64,000 nucleotides of DNA from Apricaphanius iberus (GCA_028564705.1 JAPXFQ010000256.1:930001-994000), one strand, 5' to 3'. Numbered from the stretch's first letter, positions 25,552-60,415 are shown. Notes: generated from the sequence alone by a model not told the origin. Made by a program: numbers and translations.

Positions 25552-26452
25552 ATGTCAAGGTCTTTTTACGTTGATTCTTTAATAATCAAGGACACGGTGC
25601 GACCTGGAGCGGTCGAGCATCCAGCGCAGGACTTTCTCCTTCCCATCAACATGCACTCTCCGGGCGTAATGACGGTCACTACTCCAGTGTGTCCCTCCAG
25701 GAAGAACGGCACTTTTTGCGTTTGCCCGCTGTGCGTCACGTCGCACATTCAGTCCCGCGGTAGTATTCCCATACTGAAGAGCCAGTTTCCAGGAGTAGAG
25801 GCACAGTTCTGTCAAAGGATAGCGCAGCAGCAACATTCTGCGCTGACGCATCCTGGACACACATCTGTTTGCACGCCCACCTTCGGCGTCACGGATCCCA
25901 GGAGATACCACTGTCTTTCCATTGGTAAGTGCGTGTTTACTTTATATCCTCACACCTGTTAGAGGAACAGATACATGCTGCACCTGCACTTTTACCAACT
26001 TTTACGCAGAAGAATGTACGCAATGTAAACCCCAAATTTAGTAATATGTCCTGTACTGACACACAGCACAAGTAACCCACTGCTAAAACTCTTTATGTTT
26101 TACTACAGGTAACTCCTCTGAGAACAGCCACCTCCAGAATGGCAAAAGGATGCGCACGGCTTTCACTAGCACGCAACTCCTGGAACTCGAAAGGGAGTTT
26201 TCGACAAATATGTACCTGTCTAGACTCAGGAGGATCGAAATTGCCACATATCTGAACTTAACAGAGAAGCAGGTGAAAATCTGGTTTCAGAACCGCAGAG
26301 TAAAACACAAGAAGGAGGGAAAAGCCACACAGAGGAGTGCGCACAGCGGCTGTAAGTGCGCCGGAGCTCACACGAACTATTCCAGATCGGAAGATGAAGA
26401 GTCTCTATCTCCAGTCTCAGCCTCAGAGGAGAAAGAGGTGTCCCCAATTTAA
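25552..26452 (+). CDS. gsx2: GS homeobox 2 transcription factor
   Basis: Gsx2 is a nuclear ParaHox transcription factor. In vertebrates it specifies ventral telencephalic (lateral ganglionic eminence) and other neural progenitors. Two exons are read: 25552-25924 and 26109-26452, with a 184-bp GT-AG intron in phase 1, giving 238 residues, close to known fish Gsx2. The start ATG sits in 'cagccATG' and gives the family signature [14 protein letters not shown]. The homeodomain is about residues 136-195 and starts [19 protein letters not shown]. Helix 3 reads [16 protein letters not shown], with Gln50 and Asn51 for TAAT-type DNA. An acidic, serine-rich tail ([12 protein letters not shown]) follows. 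The N-terminus and the next gene (pdgfra) favour gsx2 over gsx1. No damage is seen. Confidence 0.96.
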
Positions 26453-26850
26453 GAGTAACTTAACTCCTTCCTAGTTCCATTCTTCGCACTTACACTGCCC
26501 CGCATGCTGAAGTTGGCATCACGCAGACTTTGAGCCCAAAAATTAAAGCACATTTCCTGCATGAAGTATGTCAATTCTAAAAAAAGAAATAGCAACTCGA
26601 TGCTTGTCAGTGACAGATTGAAAGCACAACCACTTTTCCTCTTTTTAGGGGATTTACATGTTAAGTTCCCAGTGATTATCCTCAGTGAATATCGTAAATG
26701 TCCTGTCAGTGCAGCTATTCGATCAGAGAACATTAAAGCCCTTAGAAATAGTCCAGGTCTAAAGTGCAGACCTGGGGCCTGCAGCCATTTGTAAACAATG
26801 TGTATATATGTATTTATTGTAATAAACATTATCAGTTGACCTACCAATCT
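26453..26850 (+). terminator. gsx2: gsx2 3' UTR and poly(A) signal
   Basis: AATAAA lies at 26821-26826, about 370 bp after the stop codon, so a short 3' UTR ending near 26845 is likely. Long minus-strand frames here (26449-26931) are antisense to the gene and UTR and have no family features. Confidence 0.65.
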
Positions 26851-28340
26851 GTCAGTGCATTGAATTGATATATTTTGACCGCAAAGCTGGTGCTTGTCAT
26901 TTTGTGCCTTTGCCTTTAGCTGTATATACACGTAATTTGATTGTTTTCATGACTGCAAAGGTTGTGTAGAACCTTCCACGGGATGGTTCGTGTTCTTTTT
27001 GACGGGTTTTGAAACGTTTAAAAGCACTTTTGCACGATCTACAAGTAATCTACTTTAAATTTGGTTTTAAAGACTGATTTACTCAATCTACCTTATTTTG
27101 GAAAATGTTTTTTTAGAGGGGTCGCTCAGGGTTATTTTGGTTTCACGAGGATCATAAAGTCAAGAGTTACATGGCCAAACGGGAATCGGAAACAAAATAA
27201 ATATTTTTTTGTTGGTGTGTTTTTTACACACAAAGCAAATTAACTTGATAATGCATTTATGGTTAAGCAATGGAAGTAATTGTAGGGGAAGATTTGACCT
27301 GTTGCCAACATTTATATTTTATGTATAGATGTAAATACAAATATAATTTTTTTTACCTACATTTTTTCAGAATTACGAAAAGAACAAACAATAATTATTC
27401 TTGTTTTACTGTATGGTATAAAGAAAACTGATTCTTATCAAATATGTTCTTGCAGAGCGAAAAACTCTAAATAGATTTTTTTTTAAAGAAAAAAAATAAA
27501 TCCAAGTCACTGCTAAAAGACGATAGAGAGCTGACACAAGTGAACAAGTGAACAGAAACTTTAAGCTTTGTTGTATGACAGGAGCACTCCTTTTTATGCC
27601 TGGTGAAACTAAAATTGTTCCATGATAATAACTTGAACACATACTCGCTCCAACAATAACTTCCAATTAATGAATGAACTATTTCAGTTAATTATATTTA
27701 ATTATTAATAACATTCCCGATATTGGGCCACAGATGACATTATGGAACCAGATTATGCAGTCAGGGGTCACCTCCATGATGTTTTCATAGGAGTGGCTGG
27801 AGGGGGCTGCTTTAAATCTAGGGGCCCACAGCCTCAAATCCCAAGTTTAACAGTGCAATTGCTGAGTATTTATCGAAAAAAGAACAGTATACAGTATTTT
27901 TACGGTCAAATCAACAATCTTGTTTCACATTGTTGGCGTGCGTATTTTAATATAATTCCTAACATACTGTTAAAGCCGACATTAGAAATGTTTTTATCAT
28001 TTAGCATTACTCATTATCCCTTATACTGATTTTATAGCATCCCATTCCAATATATACACCATGAACACCCATTCTTATTAAGCTTTAATTACCACCGTGT
28101 TAGACTGTGAGCTCACTTTATTTGGAAGCATCACACAGGACTCGATTTAAGAGACTTTGCCAGTTAAACAGAAAATGGATGGATAGAGAAGGTCTTAGTT
28201 GTAATTTCTCCTTAGATTTGATCACAAAAGGGTACCCGATAACGCCCCCGGGGAGTAGCCAATCGTCCATTAATGGTTGCTTCTGAAAAGATTTCAGTTG
28301 TCCCAAAGCGAGTTTAATTGCGTTTTCGGTCCCACGTTGG
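26850..28340. other. Intergenic DNA, no gene seen
   Basis: The stretch is AT-rich with long T and A runs. Nothing is recognised. Short frames at 27742-28029 have no support. Confidence 0.45.
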
Positions 28341-28352
28341 TTGATTATGAGG

Positions 28353-28540
28353 CCAATGGTTGAAGCCGCAGAACGAGGATATATAGGAGTGGGCAAAGGC
28401 TTTGACAGGTTAGATTGTCCTGCCTTGGGACCCGCATTTAGCCGGGGACCCCCGACGGCTGCGTGCTCAGAGAGCTTTGACGGACATCGACAGGGTTCCT
28501 CGGAGCCACAGAGAACGATTTAGTCACTGTTTCATTAGGC
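28353..28540 (+). promoter_or_regulatory. Candidate CCAAT/TATA promoter
   Basis: CCAAT at 28353-28357 is followed 23 bp later by TATATA at 28380-28385. A GC-richer, non-repetitive stretch (28400-28520) follows, where a transcript could start near 28410. No protein is evident downstream, so if real this could drive a non-coding RNA between gsx2 and pdgfra or mark an enhancer. The motifs can occur by chance. Confidence 0.3.
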
Positions 28541-29243
28541 ACTATTTGAACCTTTCAACTTATGGTGAATTAAAAGGGGCATGCTCAAATGGACAGGAGG
28601 ATTACGTGGGAGGGACCACTGGAAATTAGTGGACGCCTAATTTAACTCGTTTCTGTTGGGAGTATGGGATACATTCCTAATTGAGAGGGGAAGCAGGTGA
28701 AGTTTTGGTCCCACGCAGGTCCTTTCAGAGCGGGAATAAATGGTCTCCTTTCATATCGCGCTGCTGATCGTATATTATTGGGGAAAACCATCTAATGGAT
28801 ATATATTGAAGTTCCTATTAATCAAATTAGAGCTCCCTTGCAGGTGTGTAGAACCAATAGAATGAACCCAAATTTTAAGCCTCACAGGACGTGACCTGGA
28901 CTAGAAGGCCAACATGAGCTCAAATTCAATTTAGTACTCAATCCAAACTGCACAAATCACATCGCCTCCATATAAAGCTTAGTATGAAGCAAAGATACAG
29001 ATAGTTTGGAGTCAAAACTGCAAAGACAAGGATTTTTTTTTTTACCTGCCAGTAGACTGAAACATAAACACAATATATCCCTAAAGAGGAGACGGACCAC
29101 CATTGAAACGAGGCAATTACGCATGACAAAGGACAATTAATAAGAGCGCCTTTCAGCTGGTCGCAGCTGCTGTCTCATGCGGAGAGATGGAGGCTAGAAG
29201 TTGAAGTACCCGAGAGAGGATGGGGGGGTAGATTTTTTGGGGG

Positions 29244-29245
<2 letters not shown>

Positions 29246-29298
<53 letters not shown>
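29246..29298. repeat. (CT)n microsatellite
   Basis: A CT run directly after a G-rich stretch. Confidence 0.96.
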
Positions 29299-29300
<2 letters not shown>

Positions 29301-29655
29301 ACTAAGTAAGTTCCACTTTATCAGTGTGTCAGTACGCTATTCCTGTCCCGCAAGGAAGTGAAAGCCCAGGTGCGAGGAGGAAAGCGGTTCTAGTTTATGA
29401 AACTTACAGGATTAATCCTATAACGCAGCATACAATCCAACAACATTTAACCCGTTAGTGGCAGTATGATGCTGGCATTATAATGCTAGAGATTTGTTCC
29501 TTCAACATGGAGTAATCAGTTGTCTTAGATTTAATTCATTAGATGAAAACCTATCATGCTAGTTTGAATGAATGCGAACTTACAATAATTGAGGGGGAGG
29601 GGCATTAGCATGGGTCGAGGGTAAAGGTGCACGGATATTTATTCAGAGGAGAATT

Positions 29656-29704
29656 ATGATGATGATGATGATGATGATGATAATGATGATGATGATTATG
29701 ATGA
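29656..29704. repeat. (ATG)n microsatellite
   Basis: ATG/GAT units with two interruptions. The poly-isoleucine frame on the minus strand is only its translation. Confidence 0.93.
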
Positions 29705-30119
29705 CAGCAGGAACAGTAAGGACACGAACGAACAGAAGGGAGAACAAGAGATAGAGACACAGCACGACAACATCAGTAAAGGCACCAAACGTGAAGGTGA
29801 AGGGTATAAATACACAAAAAGGAAGGAGGATCAGGTGTGGCAGATTGGAAACTGGATTGGTGCCGGAAATGATTAGGCGAGAAGTAGGACAGAGTCCTGA
29901 TGGCTCTGACTTTATGATGTATGACTTTAAGTGTGGCAAACTAACATTCCACATCACTCTTATCTCACAATGCCTGAAATGAAACGTTGTGGTGGAAGGC
30001 TAATGGGGTAGGTTGCTTTTCACCAATGTATTGTCCATCTTTCAAATCAAAAATATCCACTTTATAAGTGGATCAGTAAACCATTCACCATCAACACACA
30101 TCTATATTTGGCAAGCAGC

Positions 30120-30195
<76 letters not shown>
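30120..30195. repeat. (GATA)n(GACA)n compound microsatellite
   Basis: About eight GATA units change directly into about eleven GACA units, the pattern of Bkm-type satellite repeats. Confidence 0.97.
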
Positions 30196-30199
30196 TTTT

Positions 30200-30300
30200 C
30201 AGTGACAAACATGGTGGTGGCAGCATCTTGGTATAAGGAACTTTTCTTCATTATATACAGGGAAGCTGAGTAGAATTCACAGAATGACTAATTGAACAAG
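30200..30300 (+). mobile_element. Tc1 transposase fragment
   Basis: 'aaacatggtggtggcagcatc' followed by 'cttttcttca...cagggaagctg' matches the middle of fish Tc1-like transposase genes at the nucleotide level. It is only a short fossil. The GATA/GACA repeat abuts it. Confidence 0.55.
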
Positions 30301-31959
30301 ATGTGTAAAAAACAAACAAGCAAAAAAGTGGTGTCATGTTTTATCCACTTCTCTTCACAACCATACATTATTTTGCGTTTGGCTATCCAAAAGGATCATA
30401 ATAAATTATACTGATGTGTAATTTGTAATTTTACAGCATTGTGACTGTCTGAAAAATATAAATGTTTTTGCCATGCTATAAACTAATAACAGAAATAAAC
30501 ATACTTCAGGACCATGGACAGCTCCTGTAGAGGCCCACCGCCCAAAGGTCCCATCATCAGTCTGAAGGATCTTTTGAAACATTCCCTTTACACAACTTAA
30601 GAGATGAAAAGGGACAAAAAAACATGAAAAAAAACAACCTTTTCAGCAGATAAAGCATGGTATTACTTTTTTATATATGTACCAAAACTACAAAAAAAGA
30701 TTGATAATTAGAAATTTCATCATTAAAAATTGCAGTGAATAATGCACCATTGTTACTGCAGTTTAGACACTTTAGAACTTTCCATTTTCCTTTTAGTTTT
30801 AACAGCACTGTGACTGATAACAGAGCTGTAGAGGGACTTATGAATGAATGAAATGTGATATTACTTCAAAGACCCCTGCTGGTCAGTTTGGGCAGGACAG
30901 TTTCCCATTTCGTGATGTGGAAGCAGGAGTTCATAAATCATCAGGACAACTGTAGTTTACCTAATTTACAAATCAAACCAAAAATAAACAAAAGAGAAAA
31001 AAATACACAAACAAAGAAAAACTTTAATGATTGTTTTACCTTATAATTAATGATTTTTAGAAAACTATCGTGATTTTTTTTTAAACAAACAAACCATAAC
31101 CTGGTTTAGAGATGTGTAAACCACTTCACCTGGATGTAATTGGTTAGAACTGAGTGCCTAAACTTGCTTTGAGGTAATCTGGGTCTTCCTAAGATGCGAT
31201 CCTTTGTTTGCAGAACAAGGACACTGTTCTTTCCTCTAACATGTGGAAGTAATTGCGTCAAGCGGCTTCAAGGAGTGAGGAAGAAGGGTGGGGGGATAGA
31301 GGCATCAGGCCCTGGGGCCCTGTCCACTCACACAAACACCGGTCTGATACTCCCATTTTGCGCCAAGAGATAGGTGTTTCAGAGAGGCCCATTATTCCAC
31401 CCATGCCCCTCAGGGAAGCCCCCCGGAGTACAGCGGTATGAGGTTTAAGAAATTGACCATACCGTCGGAGCAGTAAACAGGGGTCCCATTAGTTTTTTGT
31501 GCCATACAAGGAGAGAGGGGGGCTATTTTGATGGTTTAGACTCTTAAAAACTGAATGAAATCCATGTGAGCGGTAAGCAGTTATACTGTGGTGTATGAGC
31601 GCCATCTAGGTGACCTCAAACTTACTTCTGCAGAGCTTTTGTGGAATGCATACGAGTTATTTGTTTTCACAGCTAACCTGCGAAACAGAAAAAGCAGCAC
31701 ATAGGTTGATTTCTTTATCATAGGAAAATAGCCCGCCCTGCATGGTCAACGCACCTAGTCACAAAATAGAACATTTGAGGATAGATTTTTAAACAAAGAA
31801 AACTGCAGATGCAAGGTTTTAAAAGTACATTTGGAAACAAAACGGTTTCTAATCAGTCTCTTTTTCTCATACTTTTTTCTCATCTATCAACTATTAACGT
31901 TGCGACTCTTAAAAGACTCTTACTTCGAAAAGTTCAGGGCTCGGAGAGAGAGAGAGAGA

Positions 31960-32255
31960 GGGGGGGGGGTTGGGGCATTTCCTGAGACTTATTTACTTTG
32001 GCTCAGATGATTACTTTTTTTTTCGGGGTGATGGGGGTGGACTGTAACACTGAATCAGTTACAACTCGCTGAAGCTGGAGCGCAGTTGTGAAGGCAGCCG
32101 TGGATGCGGACAGAAGGGGCGCACATATGCTCTCGCAGCACTGAATCTTGGAGGATTATAGCCACTTGCAAGGACCCTAGCTGCGCCTTTTGGGGAAACC
32201 AATTCACTGTGGATATACTTACAAGAAAGGAGTAAAAAGAGGGGATTAGGAGAAG
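31960..32255 (+). promoter_or_regulatory. pdgfra: Candidate pdgfra promoter and 5' UTR exon 1
   Basis: In mammals PDGFRA exon 1 is non-coding. Here a non-repetitive, GC-richer stretch ends in 'ggattaggagaag', followed by a donor GTAATT at 32256. This could splice to the first coding exon, whose acceptor is at 34201-34210 (gtcttcacag). A (GA)n and G run lies just upstream (31949-31970). The exact start of transcription cannot be seen. Confidence 0.4.
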
Positions 32256-33128
32256 GTAATTGAAAGGTCGATAAACATTTGTTTCGTGCCCTCTCTTAAA
32301 GACCCAACTATGTTACTTACATTAAAACCTTTAGAATACATGGAAAAGTTAGGGTTAATTACAGTTTATTCTTTATTTTTTTAATTATTTTATCTATTTT
32401 AGGAACAGTTTCAGTCATAATAATTTAATCTTATACTTTTTTCATCACTTTGGAAGGTATGCAAAACTTTTACACAAGTCATTTGCGTTAGGGTTTTGCG
32501 CCATATGGTCTCTCCCCTGGATACCGAGCGGCAAAATGTCGCTCACTGTTCCGGATAAAAGCTCTCAATTTCGGCTTCTCAGCTGGAGGTCTCACCTTAA
32601 AGACTAAAGGCACAATTGTTGGATGCTGCTTGGCAGCTTAATGAGAAACACGTTGGAATTTGAGCATCACAATTTTTTTTCTCGTCTACAGTGGGATGTA
32701 GAGAAATTAAAGTGGAATATGATCGCTTACAGTGAAATGAAATAGAGGACATATTCTTGGATTTCATTCGGAATGAGATTGGAAAGCGGCTGCGTGCCGT
32801 TTTCTGGAGAAACGCCGCATTCTTCTTTTACCACCTACCCTGCTGTGAGACCAAAGGGGTCTTTTCGTCGGATCTTCACATGCATTTGGACTAAGGAACA
32901 ATTCCAAAAATGAACCCATTTGAAACGGACTGTATCTTTTAGACATCATTTACCGTGCTGGAATTAATGTTATACTCTGGACTGACCTGTTGCACAGTTT
33001 ACCTTAAGCAGATGGCAACATTTTCAATGGCTTGCTGAAAGAGTGACAGACATAAATAATTAGAGGGCTATGCACGGAGCTTGACCGCCTCTGCAGACTT
33101 TTTTGAGTGCATTATCTTAGTTTAGAAG

Positions 33129-33130
<2 letters not shown>

Positions 33131-33190
<60 letters not shown>
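33131..33190. repeat. (AT)n microsatellite
   Basis: Thirty AT units without interruption. Confidence 0.96.
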
Positions 33191-33192
<2 letters not shown>

Positions 33193-33697
33193 TGTGAAAC
33201 GTTTTCAGACTAGTCATAAAAACGTCAAAGCGCATTAGGCCCTTTGTCATCGGATTCCTACGCAAATATGTAATTTTGCACATCGTGGATGTCTTAATTA
33301 TAGTTAGGGAAGCCGCGCTCCCGATGGATTATTCAGGGTCTTTCAGTTTAGCCACAGCGGACAATCTAGGAAACAGTAAGAGGTTACGAAGTTTATCTCT
33401 TTTTTTTTTTTCTTTTGTGGATATATGGGAAGACATCTGTGAAAAAAATAAACAGTGAAATTGTTTTCTATTTAATCTAAAATGGCATAATCAATAAGGG
33501 AGAGCTAACGTAAATTAATCATTAATGAAAATTACTCCATAAAGACATTGATCAAGACTACCACCATTAACACGTTGACATGAAAATAATTGTTTCCAGA
33601 GCTTAGTCTCAGAAATTAGTTAAATTTGGAAAAAAGAGGTCTCATTAGCGTCTTCTATGATTCTATGATCTAGAAGAATATGTATTCGTATGTACTT

Positions 33698-33698
<1 letters not shown>

Positions 33699-33767
<69 letters not shown>
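33699..33767. repeat. (AT)n microsatellite
   Basis: An AT run with one GT interruption. Confidence 0.95.
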
Positions 33768-33769
<2 letters not shown>

Positions 33770-34222
33770 GGCGTTTTTAGATTAGCCTCACCTCTAATAG
33801 GTGGACTATGTCGCCCTCTAGAGACCGCTGGGAGGTAATCCGATGCTCCGTGTCAGCCGTTCCCATTAAAAACTGTGGACTCCCAAAATGTCTTTTAATA
33901 CAAGCATAAATGGTTTCTAAAGTTGTTGTCGGGACCCCACTAGGGCTTTCATTCCAGCAAGTGTGGAGTCTTTGCACTCTGTTTAATGTACACTCAGGGT
34001 CTCTTCCTTTGTTGGTTTTGGACTAGAAACGTATGGAGATGTATGGAAACCGGCAATTTGGCCTATCTATATTTATCATTAGGTCATACTTCTAATCAAC
34101 TGATTTATTGTGAAAGATTTAGTATTACTGTAAAAATAATGTTATAATCGTGCTAAACACAAAACTATTTACTTCACTTGGCAAAATAGTCACTCTTTTT
34201 GTCTTCACAGGGCTGATCATCC

Positions 34223-55627
<21,405 letters not shown>

Positions 55628-57530
55628 CAGCTGCCCACCCTTAGCAGGAGTGGCACAGGGCAGAGATGCAAGGAAATGGGACACTATAGTGAGACCTGTA
55701 AATCCGCCAAAGACTCTGGCCATGACACTCCTTCTGCAAGGACAGAACAAAACCACTTCACAGTGTCAGTGAGTCCGAGGTGATGTAAGGTACGCCCATC
55801 GCTTCTCCACGAACAACAAACATTTTCGCGATGGAGACTGGGGTGAGCTATGAAGTAAAAGTGACTGAAAAAAAGGATTTCAAGAGGAGTGAAGCCTTTG
55901 TGTTGGACCCACCCAGACCAAACAGATACAACAACAAAAAACAAAAAAACATTTTCGGTTTGAAAGGTTTTATTGTGTTGGGCATTTTTTAAACTTCAGT
56001 TCAAGCTTTACTTCAGTAAAAGCTTGTTAACCATGAAGGAACAAATCAAACATGTTAACCATAAACTTCACATGACTTATACAACATACCACTACAAATG
56101 CACTATTATAACTATATGATTCCAATACCAGGGACTGTATCATGAGGAAGTGGGAACTGTTACAAGAAAAGAACCTGATGCTGGCACAATCAGTAGCAAT
56201 ACTTTGAGTTTAAGCACAACATTTGGACTGAGTGCGTCTATTTCTCTGTGACGATATAGATAAGTATGTGCAGTAGTTCAAATCTATTTTTTTACTTCAT
56301 CGGTATAAGAACATGAATTATTGTGAAATAATTGCTAGTAACAGGTTGTAGCTGTGTGAGTGGATGTGAGAAGAGCTTCTGAGCTTATTTGCATTCCCTC
56401 TCTGTTTCTACCCCAAAAACATTAAAGATCTTCAACTTTATTCCAGATAAAATACATAGCTCATATTTGACATGTGGGCCTTTTTCATATAAAGTGTGAT
56501 TGTAATGTAAATAGCTCCAGAGTTGTTTTATAAGAGAGAATGACTGGGTTAATACTCAAGTATTGTATGCGAGTATAAAATAAGCTTCTGAATCCGTATT
56601 TGCTTCGGTGAGAACAGTTTTTATAAAACACAATTGTTAGAGGAAATGGCCACAGAACAACGCAGGAACGTCAATGAAATATGTGTGGATTATAACAAGG
56701 CATAGGCTGGATTAACATGATCTAATTGGATTTCTTTTAACAATTTATTATGCTGCTGCTAAAGCTTTATAGCATCTTGACAATTGTAGTTATAGTAAAT
56801 AATGTCATCTATAACGCTTTTTTATCATCGTTTTGATGTAGAGCCAAATTTGGCTTTTTGTAAATTGAAGGAGAGTGAAATAGCCCTCTTTCTGCCTCCT
56901 GACAGGCAGTGTGTAGCAGCAGGTGGGGTGTGAGCAGTGCTGCATTAGTTAGTGCTCCACACATCTGAAGAACCCTTTGAATTAGCACCTACAAAATACA
57001 ATGGATCAAAGCCAAGTTAGTATTTGAACAAGCATAGACCAGCCAAATACCTTTTTTTTTTTTTTTTTTCATGTGGCGTGGTGTTTCACCTGTCTTGACC
57101 TCCAGCAGCTTCTAGTCCTAATGAGACATTACTACTAAACTCAGTGTTCATGCTGATGTGATGTGGTACATCTGTTACATATCCACTGTTAAACTACGTC
57201 ATCTTCTCGCTTTAGCAGCAGTACCTCTCCCTCCTTCCACTGACTGTGATACAAACTACAACCTTTGTTGCACTTTGCTTTTTTTTCTCCCATGTGTCTT
57301 ATGTGTTGCAAATGAATACGCAGGCGGATCTAAAATACTGTATTCTTCCTTGGCCTCAGATATGTAAAGCAGTGTGGATGTGTGTTTGTGAGTGATGTGT
57401 TGATAATGGTACTCTATCTGTAGTCAAAGATAATCACCCCTAGTACGATGTTTTACTACTATGTTTCATTATTTGACATGATGTACATTCAGATGATTTA
57501 TATTTCAATAAATGATTTATAATGTAAACA
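55628..57530 (+). terminator. pdgfra: pdgfra 3' UTR and poly(A) signal
   Basis: About 1.9 kb of non-coding, repeat-poor sequence follows the stop codon. AATAAA at 57507-57512 is the likely poly(A) signal, with the end near 57530. Long 3' UTRs are usual for this gene. A poly(T) run lies at 57053-57070. Confidence 0.6.
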
Positions 57531-57539
57531 AATACCAGG

Positions 57540-60100
57540 CTCCATTTTTCTCTGTTAATACATCTAAAATACATCTGATATTGGAAGATGAAAAATGAGG
57601 CCTTTCATTGAGATCTGGAAAACAGATAAAATGGATGGTTCATTTTTATTCTCAAAGATATTCTATATAGAGAAAAGGGAATTTACTGCAGTGATGAATG
57701 GGCCTCATATTTTTTTTACAGAGGTATTATATTTTGATACGCCAATGCTACATAAATCACAAGCGCAGATGCAGATAAAGCTTCTATCCATTTGTAAATT
57801 TTCTCAAACTAACAAACAACATAAGAAACAGTTAAGAAATGTGTACACTCCTTGTGCTGTGGAATACTTTCCTCAGTTAACATTCTGGCAGAAGAAACTT
57901 TAAATGCAACCTAGAAAATGTACATTAGACATACAGGAATGTGGACTTTTATGTTTGAAAATCTCCATTATAGCCTGAAACTACAGCACTATTCAGGTGC
58001 AGTCAGAAAACAACGGTAACTGTGTTCAATGATTCCCATCCAACAGAACCCAATAATGATGTCATATATGCTGATTTATTTTTCTTACACTTATGGTCAG
58101 AAGATTATATTTGTTCATCATGGACAAGGGTGTCATTAACCTTTGGGCTTTTAATGATGCACTTAACATTTTCTATAGTTTTAAAGATATGTGTAAAATA
58201 CAGACTAATGATGCAGGATGTATTATTAGTTTATATGACTGAATATTGTAGACTTGTGACTGGAGTTGTATATTATATTTTCTCTATAAAATCAAAATAC
58301 TTTTAATCATATCTAACATTTCATGAGTTCATGATATTACTGTATGATGATAATTTCAAAGTACAGCTTTAAGATAAATATTTTGAGATGGGGTTATCAA
58401 AACAAATTTATCAACAATTTTAACAAAAATAATTATTTTGATGCCATACAAAGTGTAGAAAAGGAAAATTTTCCAGTATCACAAAAATGCACTTATGTGG
58501 AAAAAGTTTAGCAAATGCAAACAGAGTTAATTGCATTTTGTCTGCAAATTACAGTTTCCTTTAAAACCAAATTCATTAACAAGATCACTATTCTTTCACT
58601 GCGTTTGGCTTTATGGGGTAAACTCATCTGTGCAAATTTCAGTTTTTCAAGGTATTTTTCAGACCCTCAGAAAGGAGCCTTGCTGTTATCTAGCACCTCC
58701 ACTAGAGGGCGACTAGCATACACATAATGCTCATTGCGAGTTGGGAACGTTGGCAGGCTGCAAAGATGAAGCAAACAGACATCAGTTGGACCCAGTTATC
58801 GAGAAACACTTTCTTTAAGGTTGACCTGCTGTGTTTTGAGGTGGTTGAAGGAGGAAGGCGGAGATGTGAATGGCTTCAATCCAGAGCTGCAGTCTTTTAC
58901 ACTGTTTGCTGACATTAAAAACTATAATAATATTTCAAAGCCATTACCTGCTACCCAGGCAAAAAAGGTATTAAATAACTTTTTGTTATTTTTCCTTTGT
59001 GTTATTTATTCACTCTTGCAGGATTTTTTTCTATTTGAACCAGCTGGTAATCCTAAATCTGGAACCTGTTGTAACCGAAAACAGACTCTTAATAAAAATG
59101 GACCTTCATGGATAAACACTTGCTCTAGGCAAAAGGTGGAACTCCGCAGAGAAGCTAAAAAACTAGCACTGGCTGGATAAGCAATTAATATTACTCAATT
59201 GATATCTGCCATTGGGCTTTAACACCTACACTGTATCTTACATTTGCACTAAACAACCACACCGATATAATTTGCACATTATTTTCAACCTGATGTACAT
59301 ATTCTCATTCTGTGTTGATGTACATATTCTGTCTATTATTGTATTTTTTATTTTTGTATATATTTTTCTGTTCTGTTACATATGTTGTATATTTGTTGTT
59401 TCTTTGGCTGCTGTTTACGACCGAATTTCCCCTGGTGGGACTATTAAAGGATTATTCTATTCTATTATATGTCTCTGAACAATGCAGGTGAAAAGGATTG
59501 TTGAATGAGCAACGTCCAGGTCAGGTTTGTCTCATGTTTTCAGAAGAAGCATCTACACATGGGATTAGAAAGCCAAAAAATCTTCAGAACAGGCATCCAA
59601 GTTATCTGAAAATACAAAGACAGTCTCTTCAAAAACACCTGGTCTGGAGTTTATTAGCATGGACAAAAACCTTTACTTTGCCTAATATGAGACATACATG
59701 CAAAGTTTTTCGTTTTACATATAGCAATAAAATAACTGAATCTCTTCCTGGATGTCCAGAGATATGGAACAGTTTTTCTTTGAACAGTGTCTATTCAAAG
59801 AAAAAGAAGAAAAACAAACCTGTAGTTCTTCCAGGTTTCTCAGGAAAACATGAGATGACACGTTTTATAAAACAGAGGTGGGGATTGTATGATAAATGTG
59901 TTTGACTTTAAGCATAAAAGCACATCTGTCAGTGTCAGTCAGAGCTAAATTACTTTGGTAACATGTTCACGTTAGATAGAATAACAAAGCTATTTAGTTC
60001 AATTCCAACACCTTGTGTATTTGTGTCCTGTTTCTTTGTTCCCCTCTGTTCCCCTGTAATGAAGAGGTTACCTGTACAGGTAGGGAAGGTGTCACACTTC
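57540..60100. other. Intergenic DNA with a LINE-type tail
   Basis: 59210-59475 ends in 'cgaatttcccctggtgggac', 'tattaaaggattattctatt', a common fish non-LTR tail on the plus strand. 58640-59180 upstream might belong to the same element, but its translation is not recognised. The rest is AT-rich and unassigned. Confidence 0.4.
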
Positions 60101-60101
60101 T

Positions 60102-60213
60102 GACGGACGGACGGACGGACGGACAGACGGACGGACGGACGGACGGACGGAAGGAAGGAAGGAAGGAAGGAAGGAAGGAAGGAAGGAAGGAAGGAAGGAA
60201 GGAAGGAAGGAAG
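60102..60213. repeat. (ACGG)n(AAGG)n compound microsatellite
   Basis: About twelve ACGG-type units pass directly into about sixteen AAGG units. The RTDG/RKEG frames across it are translations of the repeat. Confidence 0.96.
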
Positions 60214-60365
60214 AATGTTTGTGGATGTTTTTTTCAGGATAGAGAGCTTATACAACAAACAACTAAGGTGCTTTTTCAAAACAGGAACTATATGCAGTTT
60301 AAATATGCACATGGATGTTTTGCAACCCATGCAAGGTAATAAGAGGTAAGAAATACACATACAAG

Positions 60366-60368
<3 letters not shown>

Positions 60369-60412
<44 letters not shown>
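60369..60412. repeat. (AT)n microsatellite
   Basis: About 22 AT units. Confidence 0.95.

Positions 60413-60415
<3 letters not shown>

Larger units (their letters stand above)
28545..31950. other. gsx2-pdgfra interval, no gene seen
   Basis: 28545-29200 is repeat-free with TAAT/ATTA cores (for example CCTATTAATCAAATTAGAGC near 28820) and may be regulatory. From 29246 microsatellites dominate, listed separately. 31120-31700 is non-repetitive but unassigned. Confidence 0.35.
32256..34200 (+). other. Presumed pdgfra intron 1
   Basis: No coding signal is seen. It contains two (AT)n runs and a block near 33770-34000 ('tcgccctctagagacc') that may be part of an unclassified repeat. Confidence 0.4.

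Noticed and set aside
26449..26931. 160-codon minus-strand frame after gsx2
   Set aside because: It is antisense to the gsx2 3' UTR with no recognisable domain and no promoter support.
29643..29957. Minus-strand protein with poly-isoleucine end
   Set aside because: The isoleucines come from the (ATG)n microsatellite and the rest shows no family features.
30120..30195. CRISPR-like array
   Set aside because: It is a simple tetranucleotide repeat in a vertebrate genome, without spacers. No CRISPR structure is found anywhere in the window.
58515..59180. Possible small gene with several overlapping frames
   Set aside because: The frames are short and interrupted, show no family features, and precede a LINE-type tail; more likely part of a mobile element.
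60013..60339. RTDG/RKEG repeat protein
   Set aside because: It is a translation of the (ACGG)n(AAGG)n microsatellite.
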